29,907 bases of DNA from JBHHZJ01 sp046758005 (GTDB taxonomy: Bacteria > Pseudomonadota > Alphaproteobacteria > Kiloniellales > J153). The position numbers were made by a program, and so were the translations under genes. Location of the stretch: positions 1-29,907 of the forward strand of contig JBHHZJ010000035.1 in NCBI GenBank assembly GCA_046758005.1, in the 5' to 3' direction. The notes under the pieces are model-generated. The model did no database searches. It was not told the origin of the DNA and worked only from the letters and a program-made list of their open reading frames with translations. Positions 8,267 to 16,751 of this stretch are shown here, in pieces. How positions within the stretch are numbered: the first letter of the stretch is position 1; the number at the start of each line of letters is the position of its first letter.

Positions 8267-9493
8267 ATGGTTTCGGCTATCACCGCGGCGGCCGCGCTGT
8301 CGCTCCTGATCTGGCTGTACCTGTTGTTCCTGCGCGGCGGCTACTGGCGCGCGGAGGAGCGACTCGAGGGCGACGTTCCCGGGCCGGCCTCCTGGCCGGA
8401 CGTAGTGGCGGTCGTGCCGGCGCGCGAGGAGGCGGACGTGATCGGCCGCGCGGTGGCCGCGCTGCTCGCCCAGGACTATCCGGGCCGGCTCGACGTGATC
8501 CTGGTCGACGACCACAGCGGCGACGGCACCGCCGAGCAGGCCGTGCGCGCGGCCGAACGCGCCGGCCGGCCCGAAGCCCTGAGCGTGGTCGCGGCCCGGA
8601 CGCTGCCGCCCGGCTGGTCGGGCAAGGTCTGGGCCATGGCCGAGGGCCTGCGCCACGCCGACGAGGCGGCGCCGCGGGCGGCGTACCTCTGGCTCAGCGA
8701 CGCCGACATCGAGCACGCGCCGGACAACCTGCGCCGCCTGGTCGCCAAGGCCGAGGCCGAACGGCGCGACCTGGTATCGCTCATGGCCGGGCTGTCGTGC
8801 CGCGCCTTCTGGGAGCGCCTGCTGATTCCGCCGTTCGTCTACTTCTTCCAGATGCTCTACCCCTTTGCCTGGGTGAACGACCCGGCCGCGCGCACGGCCG
8901 CCGCGGCGGGCGGCTGCATCCTGCTGCGCCGCGCGGCGCTCGCGCGCGCCGGCGGCTTCGCCGCGATCGGGGGCGAGCTGATCGACGACTGCGCGCTCGC
9001 CCGCCGCATCAAGGACCTGACCCTCTCCGGCCGCGGCGCGGGCGCCGGCGGGGGAATCTGGATCGGCCTGACCGGCTCGGCGCGCAGCATCCGGCCGTAC
9101 CGGGGTCTGTCCGATATCTGGGCCATGGTGGCGCGCACCGCCTACACCCAGCTCGGGCATTCGCCCGTGCTGCTGGCCGGCGCGCTGGCCGGCATGGTGC
9201 TGACCTATCTGGCGCCGCCGCTGGCGGCGCTCGGCCTGCCGCTGCACGGCGCGCCGGCGGCCGCGCTCCTCGGGCTGGCGGCTTGGCTGCTGATGTCCGT
9301 CTCCGCCCGGCCGACGCTCCGGCTTTACCGGCAGCCGATCTGGCTCGTCGCCATGCTGCCGGCCGCCGCCGCGCTCTATTGCGCCATGACCCTAGATTCG
9401 GCGCTCGGCCACTGGCGCGGCCGGGGCGGCGCGTGGAAGGGTCGCGTGCATCCCGCCGCGCGCAAGCTGGAACAAAGGCCGCCCGGCCTGTAA
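8267..9493 (+). CDS. hpnB: Hopene-associated glycosyltransferase HpnB
   Basis: A 408-residue membrane-associated GT-A-type glycosyltransferase. One N-terminal transmembrane helix (about 4-22) precedes the catalytic domain, which contains VVPAREE (49-55), the nucleotide-sugar loop DDHSGDG (81-87) and the metal-binding D145-A-D147. A hydrophobic C-terminal block (about 295-380) contains two or three membrane helices. HpnB is a recognised marker of hopanoid loci and is thought to act on hopanoid side chains, although its reaction is not firmly established. ATG 8267 is preceded by a GGAGAA ribosome site. The gene opens the plus-strand hopanoid run: hpnC follows after 46 bp. Confidence 0.88.
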   Translation: MVSAITAAAALSLLIWLYLLFLRGGYWRAEERLEGDVPGPASWPDVVAVVPAREEADVIGRAVAALLAQDYPGRLDVILVDDHSGDGTAEQAVRAAERAGRPEALSVVAARTLPPGWSGKVWAMAEGLRHADEAAPRAAYLWLSDADIEHAPDNLRRLVAKAEAERRDLVSLMAGLSCRAFWERLLIPPFVYFFQMLYPFAWVNDPAARTAAAAGGCILLRRAALARAGGFAAIGGELIDDCALARRIKDLTLSGRGAGAGGGIWIGLTGSARSIRPYRGLSDIWAMVARTAYTQLGHSPVLLAGALAGMVLTYLAPPLAALGLPLHGAPAAALLGLAAWLLMSVSARPTLRLYRQPIWLVAMLPAAAALYCAMTLDSALGHWRGRGGAWKGRVHPAARKLEQRPPGL

Positions 9494-9539
9494 GGTTTCC
9501 CGCACGGTACATGCGGAGCGCGCGAAGGGGCGATCGGCG

Positions 9540-10430
9540 ATGAGCGAGGCCGTGGAGACGCCGTCGGGCAAGGGCGCCGGGGACGAGAACTTTCCGGTCG
9601 GCTCGTGGCTGCTGCCGGCGCGCCTGCGCCCGCACGTGGCGATCTTCTACCGCTTCGCCCGCGCGATCGACGACATCGCGGACAACCCGGCGCTCGCGCC
9701 GGAGGACAAGGTCGCGCGCCTGTCGCGCTTCGAGGCGGCGGTGACCGGACGCGAGACCGGGGACCCGGCGCTGGCCACCGCGCACGGGATGCGCCGGAGC
9801 CTGGCCGAGACCGCCGTGAGCGCGCGCCACTGCGTCGACCTCGTCGCCGCGTTCAAGCAGGACGCGGTCAAGCTGCGCTACCGGGACTGGGCCGACCTGC
9901 TCGGCTACTGCGAGCTGTCGGCCAACCCGGTCGGGCGCTATCTGCTCGACCTGCACGGCGAGGCGGTCGCGGGCTATCCCTATTCCGATGCCCTGTGCAG
10001 CGCCTTGCAGGTGCTCAACCACCTGCAGGATTGCCGGGACGACTACCGCGACCTGGACCGGGTCTACCTGCCCCTCGAGTGGATGCGCGCCCAGGGCATC
10101 GACGTGGGCGCGCTCGAGGCGCCGCGAAGCGGCCCGGAATTGCGCCGCGTGCTGGACGCATGCCTCGACGGCGTGGACGGGCTTCTGGCGAGCGCGCGCG
10201 AGCTGCCGGGCCGGCTGCGGAGCGCGCGGCTGGCCATGGAGTCGGCGGTCATCGTGCGCCTGGCGGAACGGCTGAGCGCGCGCCTGCGCGCCGGCGATCC
10301 GCTGGCCGGCCGGGTGGCTCTCAGCCGCCTGGATTTCCTGACCTGCGGCCTGCGCGGCGCGGGCGGCGTGCTGCTCGCACGGCGCCTCGGCGCGAACCGG
10401 GCGGCGCACCCGGCCCGGCAAGGCCCATGA
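9540..10430 (+). CDS. hpnC: Hydroxysqualene synthase HpnC
   Basis: A 296-residue trans-isoprenyl diphosphate synthase of the squalene/phytoene synthase family. In the HpnCDE route it converts presqualene diphosphate to hydroxysqualene. The two Asp-rich motifs are DDIAD (44-48) and DCRDD (164-168, in HLQDCRDDYRD). The FYRFARAIDD segment and the short YLP after motif 2 are typical. ATG 9540 has GAAGGGG about 10 bases upstream. Its stop overlaps the hpnD start (ATGA), which implies translational coupling of the two synthases. Confidence 0.92.
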   Translation: MSEAVETPSGKGAGDENFPVGSWLLPARLRPHVAIFYRFARAIDDIADNPALAPEDKVARLSRFEAAVTGRETGDPALATAHGMRRSLAETAVSARHCVDLVAAFKQDAVKLRYRDWADLLGYCELSANPVGRYLLDLHGEAVAGYPYSDALCSALQVLNHLQDCRDDYRDLDRVYLPLEWMRAQGIDVGALEAPRSGPELRRVLDACLDGVDGLLASARELPGRLRSARLAMESAVIVRLAERLSARLRAGDPLAGRVALSRLDFLTCGLRGAGGVLLARRLGANRAAHPARQGP

Positions 10431-11329
10431 GCGGGTTCGGACGCGCCGGCGCGGCGGCGGACATGGCGCAGAGCGCTCCCGCCTCGGCGCAGGCCGCGGC
10501 GGCCATGGACCACGTCCGCGATGTGGTCGCCCGCTCCGGCACCTCGTTCCTCTGGGGCATGCGCATCCTGCCGCGCCCGCGGCGCGAGGCCATGTACGCG
10601 ATCTACGCCTTCTGCCGCGAGGTTGACGACGTGGCCGACGAACCGGGGGAGCGAGGCGCCAAGCTGGCCCAGCTCGCCGAGTGGCGCCGGGAGATCGGCC
10701 GGCTCTACCAAGGCCGCCCGACCCGGCCCGTCACCCGCGCCCTGCTTGGCCCCGTCGGCGAGTTCGCGCTGCCGCAGGCCGAGTTCCTGGCGATCATCGA
10801 CGGCATGGAAATGGACGTGCGCAGTGCCGTCGTCGCCCCGACGGCCGAGGATTTCACGCTCTACTGCCGGCGCGTGGCCGGTGCCGCGGGCATGCTGTCG
10901 ATCCGGGTTTTCGGCGAGACCAGCCCCGCGGCGCGTGAACTGGCGGTCGTGCTGGGCGAGGCCTTGCAGACGACGAACATCCTGCGCGACCTCGCGGAGG
11001 ACGCCGCCCGCGGCCGGCTCTACCTGCCCGGCGACCTGTTGCAACGGCACGCGATCGCGGGCCGGACGCCGGCCGCGGTGCTGGCCGACCCGGCGCTCGG
11101 CGCGGCGTGCGCCGAGCTCGCGACGGTCGCGCGGGACCGGTTCCTGCGCGCCCGGCAACTGCTGGCGCAATGCGACCGGCGCCGGATGCGCCCCGCGCTG
11201 CTCATGCTCGAAGCCTACGACCGGATCCTGCGCCGGCTGGAGGCGCGCGGCTGGGACCGGCCCACGGCGCCGGTCCGCCTGTCGCGGTTCGAGAAGCTGT
11301 GGGTCGCCTTTCGCTACAGCCTGTTTTAG
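10427..11329 (+). CDS. hpnD: Presqualene diphosphate synthase HpnD
   Basis: A 300-residue squalene/phytoene synthase family enzyme that condenses two farnesyl diphosphates to presqualene diphosphate. Asp-rich motif 1 is DDVAD at 67-71 (CREVDDVADEPG) and motif 2 is D188-x3-D192 (ILRDLAEDA), followed by RLYLP. The start is the ATG overlapping the hpnC stop. The first 28 residues are Ala-rich and variable, so ATG 10505 (MDHVRDVV) is an alternative. The gene is followed by a palindromic repeat and then hpnE. Confidence 0.92.
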   Translation: MSGFGRAGAAADMAQSAPASAQAAAAMDHVRDVVARSGTSFLWGMRILPRPRREAMYAIYAFCREVDDVADEPGERGAKLAQLAEWRREIGRLYQGRPTRPVTRALLGPVGEFALPQAEFLAIIDGMEMDVRSAVVAPTAEDFTLYCRRVAGAAGMLSIRVFGETSPAARELAVVLGEALQTTNILRDLAEDAARGRLYLPGDLLQRHAIAGRTPAAVLADPALGAACAELATVARDRFLRARQLLAQCDRRRMRPALLMLEAYDRILRRLEARGWDRPTAPVRLSRFEKLWVAFRYSLF

Positions 11330-11356
11330 TGCCTACTTGGCAAGACCTTCGTACCG

Positions 11357-11429
11357 CCCCCTCACCCTTCCCTCTCCCCCCGCGAGCGGGGGCAAAGGGA
11401 AGAGCCCGCTCGGCGGGAGGGTGAGGCGG
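11357..11429. repeat. Nested palindromic (REP-like) intergenic element
   Basis: In the 136-bp gap between hpnD and hpnE the sequence folds into a three-part palindrome. The outer arms are CCTCACCCT (11360-11368) and AGGGTGAGG (11418-11426). Inside are two hairpins: CTTCCCT...AGGGAAG (11367-11373 with 11396-11402) closed by CCCCCGC...GCGGGGG, and CCCGC-TCG-GCGGG (11405-11417). Elements of this CCCTCACCC/GGGTGAGGG type are common dispersed repeats in high-GC proteobacteria. Here it may act as a transcript stabiliser or attenuator between the two halves of the operon, which is inference. Confidence 0.65.
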
Positions 11430-11465
11430 CGCGCCGCGAGAACATAACAGGCCGAGGCGCACGGA

Positions 11466-12731
11466 ATGACCCGGGTCCATATCGTCGGCGCCGGCATTTC
11501 CGGCCTGGCTTGCGCGGTGCGTCTGGCGCGCCTGGGCCATGCGGTTTCGCTCTATGAGGCGGCGGCGCAGGCCGGCGGACGCTGCCGCTCCTACTACGAC
11601 GCCAGGCTGGCGCGCACGATCGACAACGGCAACCACCTGCTGCTCTCGGCCAATCGGGCGGCCCTGTCGTACGTCGAGGAGATCGGCGCACGGGCCACGC
11701 TGGTCGGGCCGGCGCGGGCGACCTTCCCGTTCGTGGACCTCAGAACCGGCGAGCGCTGGACCGTGCGGCCGAACGCGGGACCGATCCCGTGGTGGATCCT
11801 GTCGGCCAAGCGCCGCATTCCGCGGACCCGGCCGCGCTCCTACCTGGCCGGGCTGCGCCTCGCCTGGGCCGGCGCGGAGGACACGGTCGCGGACCTTCTG
11901 GATCCCGACGATCCGCTTTGGGAACGCTTCTGGGCGCCGCTCGCCGTGGCCGCGCTCAACACCGCGCCCCGCGAGGCCTCCGCCCGATTGCTGTGGCTGG
12001 TCGTGCGCGAGACCTTCGCCCGCGGCGAGGCCGGCTGCCGGCCGCTCATCGCCCGCGACGGCCTGACCGCCAGCTTCGTCGACCCGGCGCTGGGCGTGCT
12101 GCGCGAGCGCGGCGCCGCAGTCCATTTCAACCGCCGCCTGCGGCGCATCGAGGTGTCGGCCGAGCGCGTCGTGGGCCTGGACTTCGGCGAGCGCCGGGTC
12201 GCATTGGAGGACGGCGAGTGGGCGGTCATCGCCCTGCCGCCCGCGGTGGCCGGCGCGGTCGTCCCCGGACTGCAGGCGCCGGAGGACGCCTGCCCCATCG
12301 TCAACGCCCATGTCCGCCTCCCCGCGCCGCCCCCGCTGCCGGCGGGGATGCGCGACGATCTGCCGCTCCTCGGCCTGGTCGGCGGCACCGCGCACTGGCT
12401 GTTCGTGCGCGGCGACGTAGTGAGCCTGACGGTGAGCGCGGCCGACGACCTGGCCGAGGAGCCGAACGATCGCCTCGCGGCGCGGTTCTGGGCCGACACC
12501 GCCGCCGCGTTGGGCCTCGAACCGGCGCCGGCGCCGCTCGTCCGGGTCATCAAGGAGAAGCGGGCGACCTTTGCCCAGACGCCGCAGGCCCTGCGACGGC
12601 GCCCGCCCGGGCGCAGCGCCTGGCACAACCTGGCGCTGGCCGGAGACTGGACCGATACGGGCTACCCGGCGACCATCGAAAGCGCGGTGCGATCGGGCCG
12701 GGTCGCGGCGCGCATCGTCACGCGATCGTGA
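11466..12731 (+). CDS. hpnE: Hydroxysqualene dehydroxylase HpnE
   Basis: A 421-residue FAD-dependent amine-oxidase-fold enzyme that reduces hydroxysqualene to squalene. The dinucleotide-binding motif GAGISG is at residues 8-13, followed by YEAAAQAGGRCRS, the classic GG-doublet of phytoene-desaturase-like proteins. The C-terminal LALAGDWTDTGYPATIESAVRSG is the second flavin-binding segment, as in carotenoid/squalene oxidoreductases. Length is typical. It completes the HpnC-D-E squalene route and is followed by shc after 112 bp. Confidence 0.92.
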   Translation: MTRVHIVGAGISGLACAVRLARLGHAVSLYEAAAQAGGRCRSYYDARLARTIDNGNHLLLSANRAALSYVEEIGARATLVGPARATFPFVDLRTGERWTVRPNAGPIPWWILSAKRRIPRTRPRSYLAGLRLAWAGAEDTVADLLDPDDPLWERFWAPLAVAALNTAPREASARLLWLVVRETFARGEAGCRPLIARDGLTASFVDPALGVLRERGAAVHFNRRLRRIEVSAERVVGLDFGERRVALEDGEWAVIALPPAVAGAVVPGLQAPEDACPIVNAHVRLPAPPPLPAGMRDDLPLLGLVGGTAHWLFVRGDVVSLTVSAADDLAEEPNDRLAARFWADTAAALGLEPAPAPLVRVIKEKRATFAQTPQALRRRPPGRSAWHNLALAGDWTDTGYPATIESAVRSGRVAARIVTRS

Positions 12732-12788
12732 CGAACGGTGAGGTGGTATGCGTTTAATACACGGCTCCAGCCGTTGCGCCCGCCGGCC

Positions 12789-12803
12789 CATTTAATTATG
12801 AAG
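12789..12803 (+). promoter_or_regulatory. Possible promoter pocket before shc
   Basis: The 112-bp hpnE-shc gap contains a short AT-rich run (about 12789-12803) with TTTAAT (12791-12796, 5 of 6 to TATAAT) and TATGAA (12797-12802). A TTGCGC 17 bases before the second gives only a weak -35. This could let shc be transcribed separately from hpnB-E. The evidence is thin. Confidence 0.25.
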
Positions 12804-12843
12804 TGTCTGTGACCGAAGGCGATTCGGTCGAGCGATCAACCGT

Positions 12844-14892
12844 TTGCGAACGAAAACCAGCGTGCAGGACCGATCCCCCAAGTCGCACCGCGACGCCGAG
12901 CATGAGCAGTCGATTCCTCGAGCGTCCCGGACGCAGCAGGACCACGTGGAGGCGTTCGCCGCCGGTCTGGCCGGCGAACGCGACACCCCGTCCGACCTCG
13001 ACCGCCTGATCGGCGAGACGCGCCATGCGCTCAAAGGCCTGCAGCAACAGGACGGGCACTGGGTGTTCGAGTTCGAGGCCGACGCGACAATCCCGGCCGA
13101 GTACATCATGCTGCAGCATTACCTTGGCGAGATCGACGAGACGCGGGAACGCCGGATCGCCAACTACCTTCGCAGCATCCAGGCCGCCTCCGGTGGCTGG
13201 TCCCTGTTCTACGATGGCGCGCCGGACCTGAGCGCCACCGTCAAGGCGTACTTCGCCCTCAAGCTGGCCGGCGACGATCCCGAGGCGCCGCACATGGCGC
13301 GGGCCCGGGCGCTGGTGCGCGCGCGCGGCGGCGCGGCCCAGGCCAACGTCTTCACGCGCATCGCGCTCGCCCTGTTCGGCCAGGCGCCGTGGCGGGCGGT
13401 GCCGGAGATGCCGGCGGAGATCATGCTCCTGCCGCGCTGGTTCCCGTTCCATCTGTCGAAGGTGTCGTACTGGTCGCGCACGGTGATCGCGCCGCTCTTG
13501 ATCCTCATGGCCTACAAACCGCGGGCGCGCAATCCGCGCGGCGTGCGCATCGACGAGCTGTTCCTGCGCCACCCGGAGGAGGAGCGCTACCCGATGAACG
13601 CGACCGGCGACGCGCTCGGCGCGTTCTTCGCCGGGCTCGATGCGCTGCTGCGCACCGCCGGCCGGCGCTTCCCGCAGGGCAGCCGGCGGCGCGCGATCGA
13701 GAAGGTGGTCGCGTTCATCACCCCGCGCCTCAACGGCGAGGACGGGTTGGGCGGAATCTTCCCCGCCATGGCCAGCACGGTGATGGCGTTCGACGCGCTC
13801 GGCCGGCCGCGCGACGACCCGGATTTCGTCACCGCCCGGCGCGCGGTGGACAAGCTGCTCATGGACCGCGGCCCCGACGCGACCTACTGCCAGCCGTGCC
13901 TGTCGCCGGTCTGGGACACCTGCCTGGCGGCGCACGCCCTGCTGGAGGCGGGCGAGGACCCCGACGGTCCGACACTGCAGAAGGCGATCGACTGGCTGCT
14001 CGAGCGCGAGATTACCGAGACCGTGGGCGACTGGTCCTGGCGGCGCCCCGGTCTGCAGCCGGGTGGTTGGGCGTTCCAGTACCGGAACGACCACTACCCC
14101 GACGTCGACGACACGGCGGTCGTGGTCATGGCGCTCGACCGCGCCGGCGATCCGCGCTGCCGGCCGGCGATCGAGCGCGCGACCGATTGGGTCCTCGGCA
14201 TGCAAAGCGGCAACGGCGGCTGGGGCGCCTTCGACGCCGAGAACGAGTACTACTACCTCAATCACATCCCCTTCGCCGACCACGGCGCGTTGCTCGACCC
14301 GCCGACGGTCGACGTGACCGCGCGTTGCGTCTCGATGCTCGCCCAGCTCGGCTACGGGCGCAGCCACCCGGCGGTCCGGCGCGGCCTGGATTTCCTGCGC
14401 CGCGAGCAGGAGCCGGACGGCTCCTGGTTCGGCCGCTGGGGCGTCAACTACGTCTACGGCACGTGGTCGGCCTTGTGCGCCTTCAACGCCTGCGACGAGG
14501 ACCTCGCCGCGCCGCACATCCGCAAGGCGGTGGACTGGCTCCAGGCGCGGCAACGCCCGGACGGCGGATGGGGCGAGGACTGCGCCACCTACTGGCCGGG
14601 CCAGCGCGACGTGGTCAAGGATTCGACCGCCTCGCAGACGGCCTGGGCGCTGCTCGGCCTGATGGCCGCCGGCGAGGCGGACAGCGAGGCCGTGCGGCGT
14701 GGCGTGGCGTACCTGGAGGCGGGTCCGCGCGAGGGCGCCAAGTGGCACGAAAAGTGGTACACGGGGATCGGGTTCCCGCGCGTGTTCTACCTGAACTACC
14801 ACGGCTACAGCGCCTACTTCCCGCTCTGGGCGCTGGCGCGCTACGCCAACCTGCGCCGCAGCAACGAGCGGCGCGTGCGCGTCGGCATGTGA
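12844..14892 (+). CDS. shc: Squalene-hopene cyclase
   Basis: A 682-residue class II triterpene cyclase that converts squalene to hopene/hopanol at the membrane. The catalytic acid motif is DVDD at 420-423 (in YPDVDDTAVV). QW-type repeats are visible throughout: GGWSLFYDG, GGWAFQYRN, GNGGWGAFD, DGSWFGRWGVNY and DGGWGEDC. The first recognisable domain residues begin near 45 (DLDRLIGETRHAL). The start is uncertain: the listed one is a TTG at 12844, a GTG at 12862 also fits, and there is no strong ribosome site. The stop overlaps the GTG of hpnG (GTGA). Key enzyme of the locus; the identification is secure. Confidence 0.95.
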   Translation: MRTKTSVQDRSPKSHRDAEHEQSIPRASRTQQDHVEAFAAGLAGERDTPSDLDRLIGETRHALKGLQQQDGHWVFEFEADATIPAEYIMLQHYLGEIDETRERRIANYLRSIQAASGGWSLFYDGAPDLSATVKAYFALKLAGDDPEAPHMARARALVRARGGAAQANVFTRIALALFGQAPWRAVPEMPAEIMLLPRWFPFHLSKVSYWSRTVIAPLLILMAYKPRARNPRGVRIDELFLRHPEEERYPMNATGDALGAFFAGLDALLRTAGRRFPQGSRRRAIEKVVAFITPRLNGEDGLGGIFPAMASTVMAFDALGRPRDDPDFVTARRAVDKLLMDRGPDATYCQPCLSPVWDTCLAAHALLEAGEDPDGPTLQKAIDWLLEREITETVGDWSWRRPGLQPGGWAFQYRNDHYPDVDDTAVVVMALDRAGDPRCRPAIERATDWVLGMQSGNGGWGAFDAENEYYYLNHIPFADHGALLDPPTVDVTARCVSMLAQLGYGRSHPAVRRGLDFLRREQEPDGSWFGRWGVNYVYGTWSALCAFNACDEDLAAPHIRKAVDWLQARQRPDGGWGEDCATYWPGQRDVVKDSTASQTAWALLGLMAAGEADSEAVRRGVAYLEAGPREGAKWHEKWYTGIGFPRVFYLNYHGYSAYFPLWALARYANLRRSNERRVRVGM

Positions 14893-15587
14893 CGCGTTTC
14901 GCCGTCGTCACCGGCCTCGCCGCCGAAGCCAGGCTCATTCAGAAGGCCCACGCCCGCGCCGGCCGCGCCGCGCCCGGGCTGGCCTGCGCCGGCGCGAGCG
15001 GCGCGCGCGCGCGGGCGCACGCCGCGCGACTGATCGCCGAAGGCGCCGAGGCGGTGATCAGCTTCGGCCTGTGCGGCGGCCTCGACCCCGCGCTGCGCCC
15101 AGGCGATCTCGTGTTGGCCGAAGAAATCGCCACGAGCGACGGGCGCAAAATCCCGGCCCACGCCCCGACACGCGCGCGCCTGCTGGAACGCCTGGAGGCG
15201 GCCGGCCTGCGGCCCGCCGGCGGCGCGCTGCTGGGCAGCGACCGGCCCGTTGCCAAGGCGGCGGAGAAGGCGGCCCTCTACGCGACCACCCGGGCGCGCG
15301 CCGTCGACATGGAAAGCCACGGCGTGGCGCTCGCCGCCGAGGCGGCGGGCGTTCCGGTCGCGGCGCTGCGCGCCGTGGCCGACCCGGCCGAGCGCGACCT
15401 GCCCCGCGCCGCGCTCAAGGCGACCGGCCCAGACGGCCGCCTGCGGCTCCTGGCCGTGCTGGCCACGATGTATCTGCGCCCGTGGGAGGGGCCGGCGACG
15501 GTGCGCCTGGCCTACGAGGCGCGCCTGGCCTTCGATACGCTGGAGCGGGTCGCCGGGTTGTCGGCCGAGCTATTCGGCGGCGACTGA
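14889..15587 (+). CDS. hpnG: Adenosylhopane nucleosidase/phosphorylase HpnG
   Basis: A 232-residue member of the nucleoside phosphorylase / MTA-SAH nucleosidase superfamily. HpnG removes adenine from adenosylhopane to give (phospho)ribosylhopane. Visible are the glycine-rich SFGLCGGLDPALRPGDLVLA (58-77) and the purine/ribose-site VDMESHGVA (139-147, with M141-E142). The GTG start at 14889 overlaps the shc stop by 4 bp, implying coupling. The 3' end overlaps the convergent hpnH by 18 bp. The enzyme acts directly after HpnH in the pathway although the two are on opposite strands here. Confidence 0.9.
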   Translation: MTRFAVVTGLAAEARLIQKAHARAGRAAPGLACAGASGARARAHAARLIAEGAEAVISFGLCGGLDPALRPGDLVLAEEIATSDGRKIPAHAPTRARLLERLEAAGLRPAGGALLGSDRPVAKAAEKAALYATTRARAVDMESHGVALAAEAAGVPVAALRAVADPAERDLPRAALKATGPDGRLRLLAVLATMYLRPWEGPATVRLAYEARLAFDTLERVAGLSAELFGGD

Positions 15588-16718
15588 CGGGGTCCGGCCA
15601 TCCTTCCGCTCGGCGTGGATGTCCGCGGCCGCGCCAGCCACCAGACGCTCGAACACGTACTCGGCCGGCCGCTGCCGGTCGAGCGGGATCTCCGGAGCCA
15701 TGGGCCCCTCGGTCTTGATGCCGCCGAGCGCGACCTTGAGCGCCTTGAGGGGATGTTTGACCGTGTCGTTTACGGCCGTGGCCTCGTAACCGCAGTGGAC
15801 CATGCAGTTGGCGCACTTCTCGTAGTTGCCGGTGCCGTACCTGTCCCACTCGGTGTCGGCCATCAGCTCCTGGAACGTGCGGGCGTAGCCCTCGTTCAGC
15901 AGGTAGCACGGCCGCTGCCAGCCGAAGATGTTGCGTGTCGGGTTGCCCCAGGGCGTGCAGCGGTAGTCCTGGTTGCCGGCCAGGAAGTCGAGGAACAGCG
16001 TCGATTGCGTGAAGGCCCACTTCCTGCCCCGGCCGCGCCGGAAGATGCCGCGGAACAGCTGTTTGGTCTGCTCGCGCTGGAGGAAATGCTCCTGGTCCGG
16101 GGCGCGCTCGTAGGCGTAGCCGGGCGAGACGGTGATGCCTTCGACGCCGAGACCGCTCACGAAGTCGAAGAATTCGGCGACCCGCTCGGGCTCGGCGTTG
16201 TTGAAGAGCGTGCAGTTGACGTTGACCCGGAAGCCGGCCTCCTTGACCGCGCGGATCGCCTTGACCGCGCGGACGAAGACGCCCTTCTGGTCTACCGCCT
16301 TGTCGTGCTCCTCCTCCAGCCCGTCGAGGTGCACCGAGAAGGTGAGGTAGGGGCTAGGCGCGAACAGGTGCAGCTTCTTCTCCAGCAGCAGGGCGTTGGT
16401 GCACAGGTAGACGAAGCGCTTGCGTTTGACGATCGCGGCGACGATCTCGCCGATCTCCTTGTGCAGGAGCGGCTCGCCGCCGGGGATGGAGACGACCGGC
16501 GCGGCGCACTCCTCCACGGCCTCGACGCATTCGGCGACCGACAGGCGGCGGTTCAGGATCCCGTCCGGGTAGTCGATCTTGCCGCACCCCGGACACGCCA
16601 GGTTGCAGCGGAACAGCGGCTCGAGCATGAGGACGAGCGGGTAGCGCTCGCGCCCCAGCAGGCGCTGCTTCAGGATGTAGGCGCCCACACGGATCTGTTG
16701 TCTCAGCGGAACCGGCAC
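15570..16718 (-). CDS. hpnH: Adenosyl-hopene transferase HpnH (radical SAM)
   Basis: A 382-residue radical SAM enzyme that adds a 5'-deoxyadenosyl group to hopene, the first step of extended (C35) hopanoid synthesis. The [4Fe-4S] motif is C38-x3-C42-x2-C45 (FRCNLACPGCGKI). The SAM-binding GGEPLLH follows near 99, and a C-terminal Cys cluster is present (KCANCMVHCGYE). Length is typical. The start is a GTG at 16718 with GAGGGG upstream. Its end overlaps the convergent hpnG. It lies 33 bp after ispH on the same strand. Confidence 0.94.
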   Translation of the reverse strand: MPVPLRQQIRVGAYILKQRLLGRERYPLVLMLEPLFRCNLACPGCGKIDYPDGILNRRLSVAECVEAVEECAAPVVSIPGGEPLLHKEIGEIVAAIVKRKRFVYLCTNALLLEKKLHLFAPSPYLTFSVHLDGLEEEHDKAVDQKGVFVRAVKAIRAVKEAGFRVNVNCTLFNNAEPERVAEFFDFVSGLGVEGITVSPGYAYERAPDQEHFLQREQTKQLFRGIFRRGRGRKWAFTQSTLFLDFLAGNQDYRCTPWGNPTRNIFGWQRPCYLLNEGYARTFQELMADTEWDRYGTGNYEKCANCMVHCGYEATAVNDTVKHPLKALKVALGGIKTEGPMAPEIPLDRQRPAEYVFERLVAGAAADIHAERKDGRTPSVAAE

Positions 16719-16751
16719 GGAAATCCCCTCAGGTTGCTGGTTGCGACGGGT

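Noticed and set aside
12796..14802. 668-codon open frame on the minus strand opposite shc
   Set aside because: Antisense shadow of squalene-hopene cyclase, produced by GC-rich codon bias; no domain seen.
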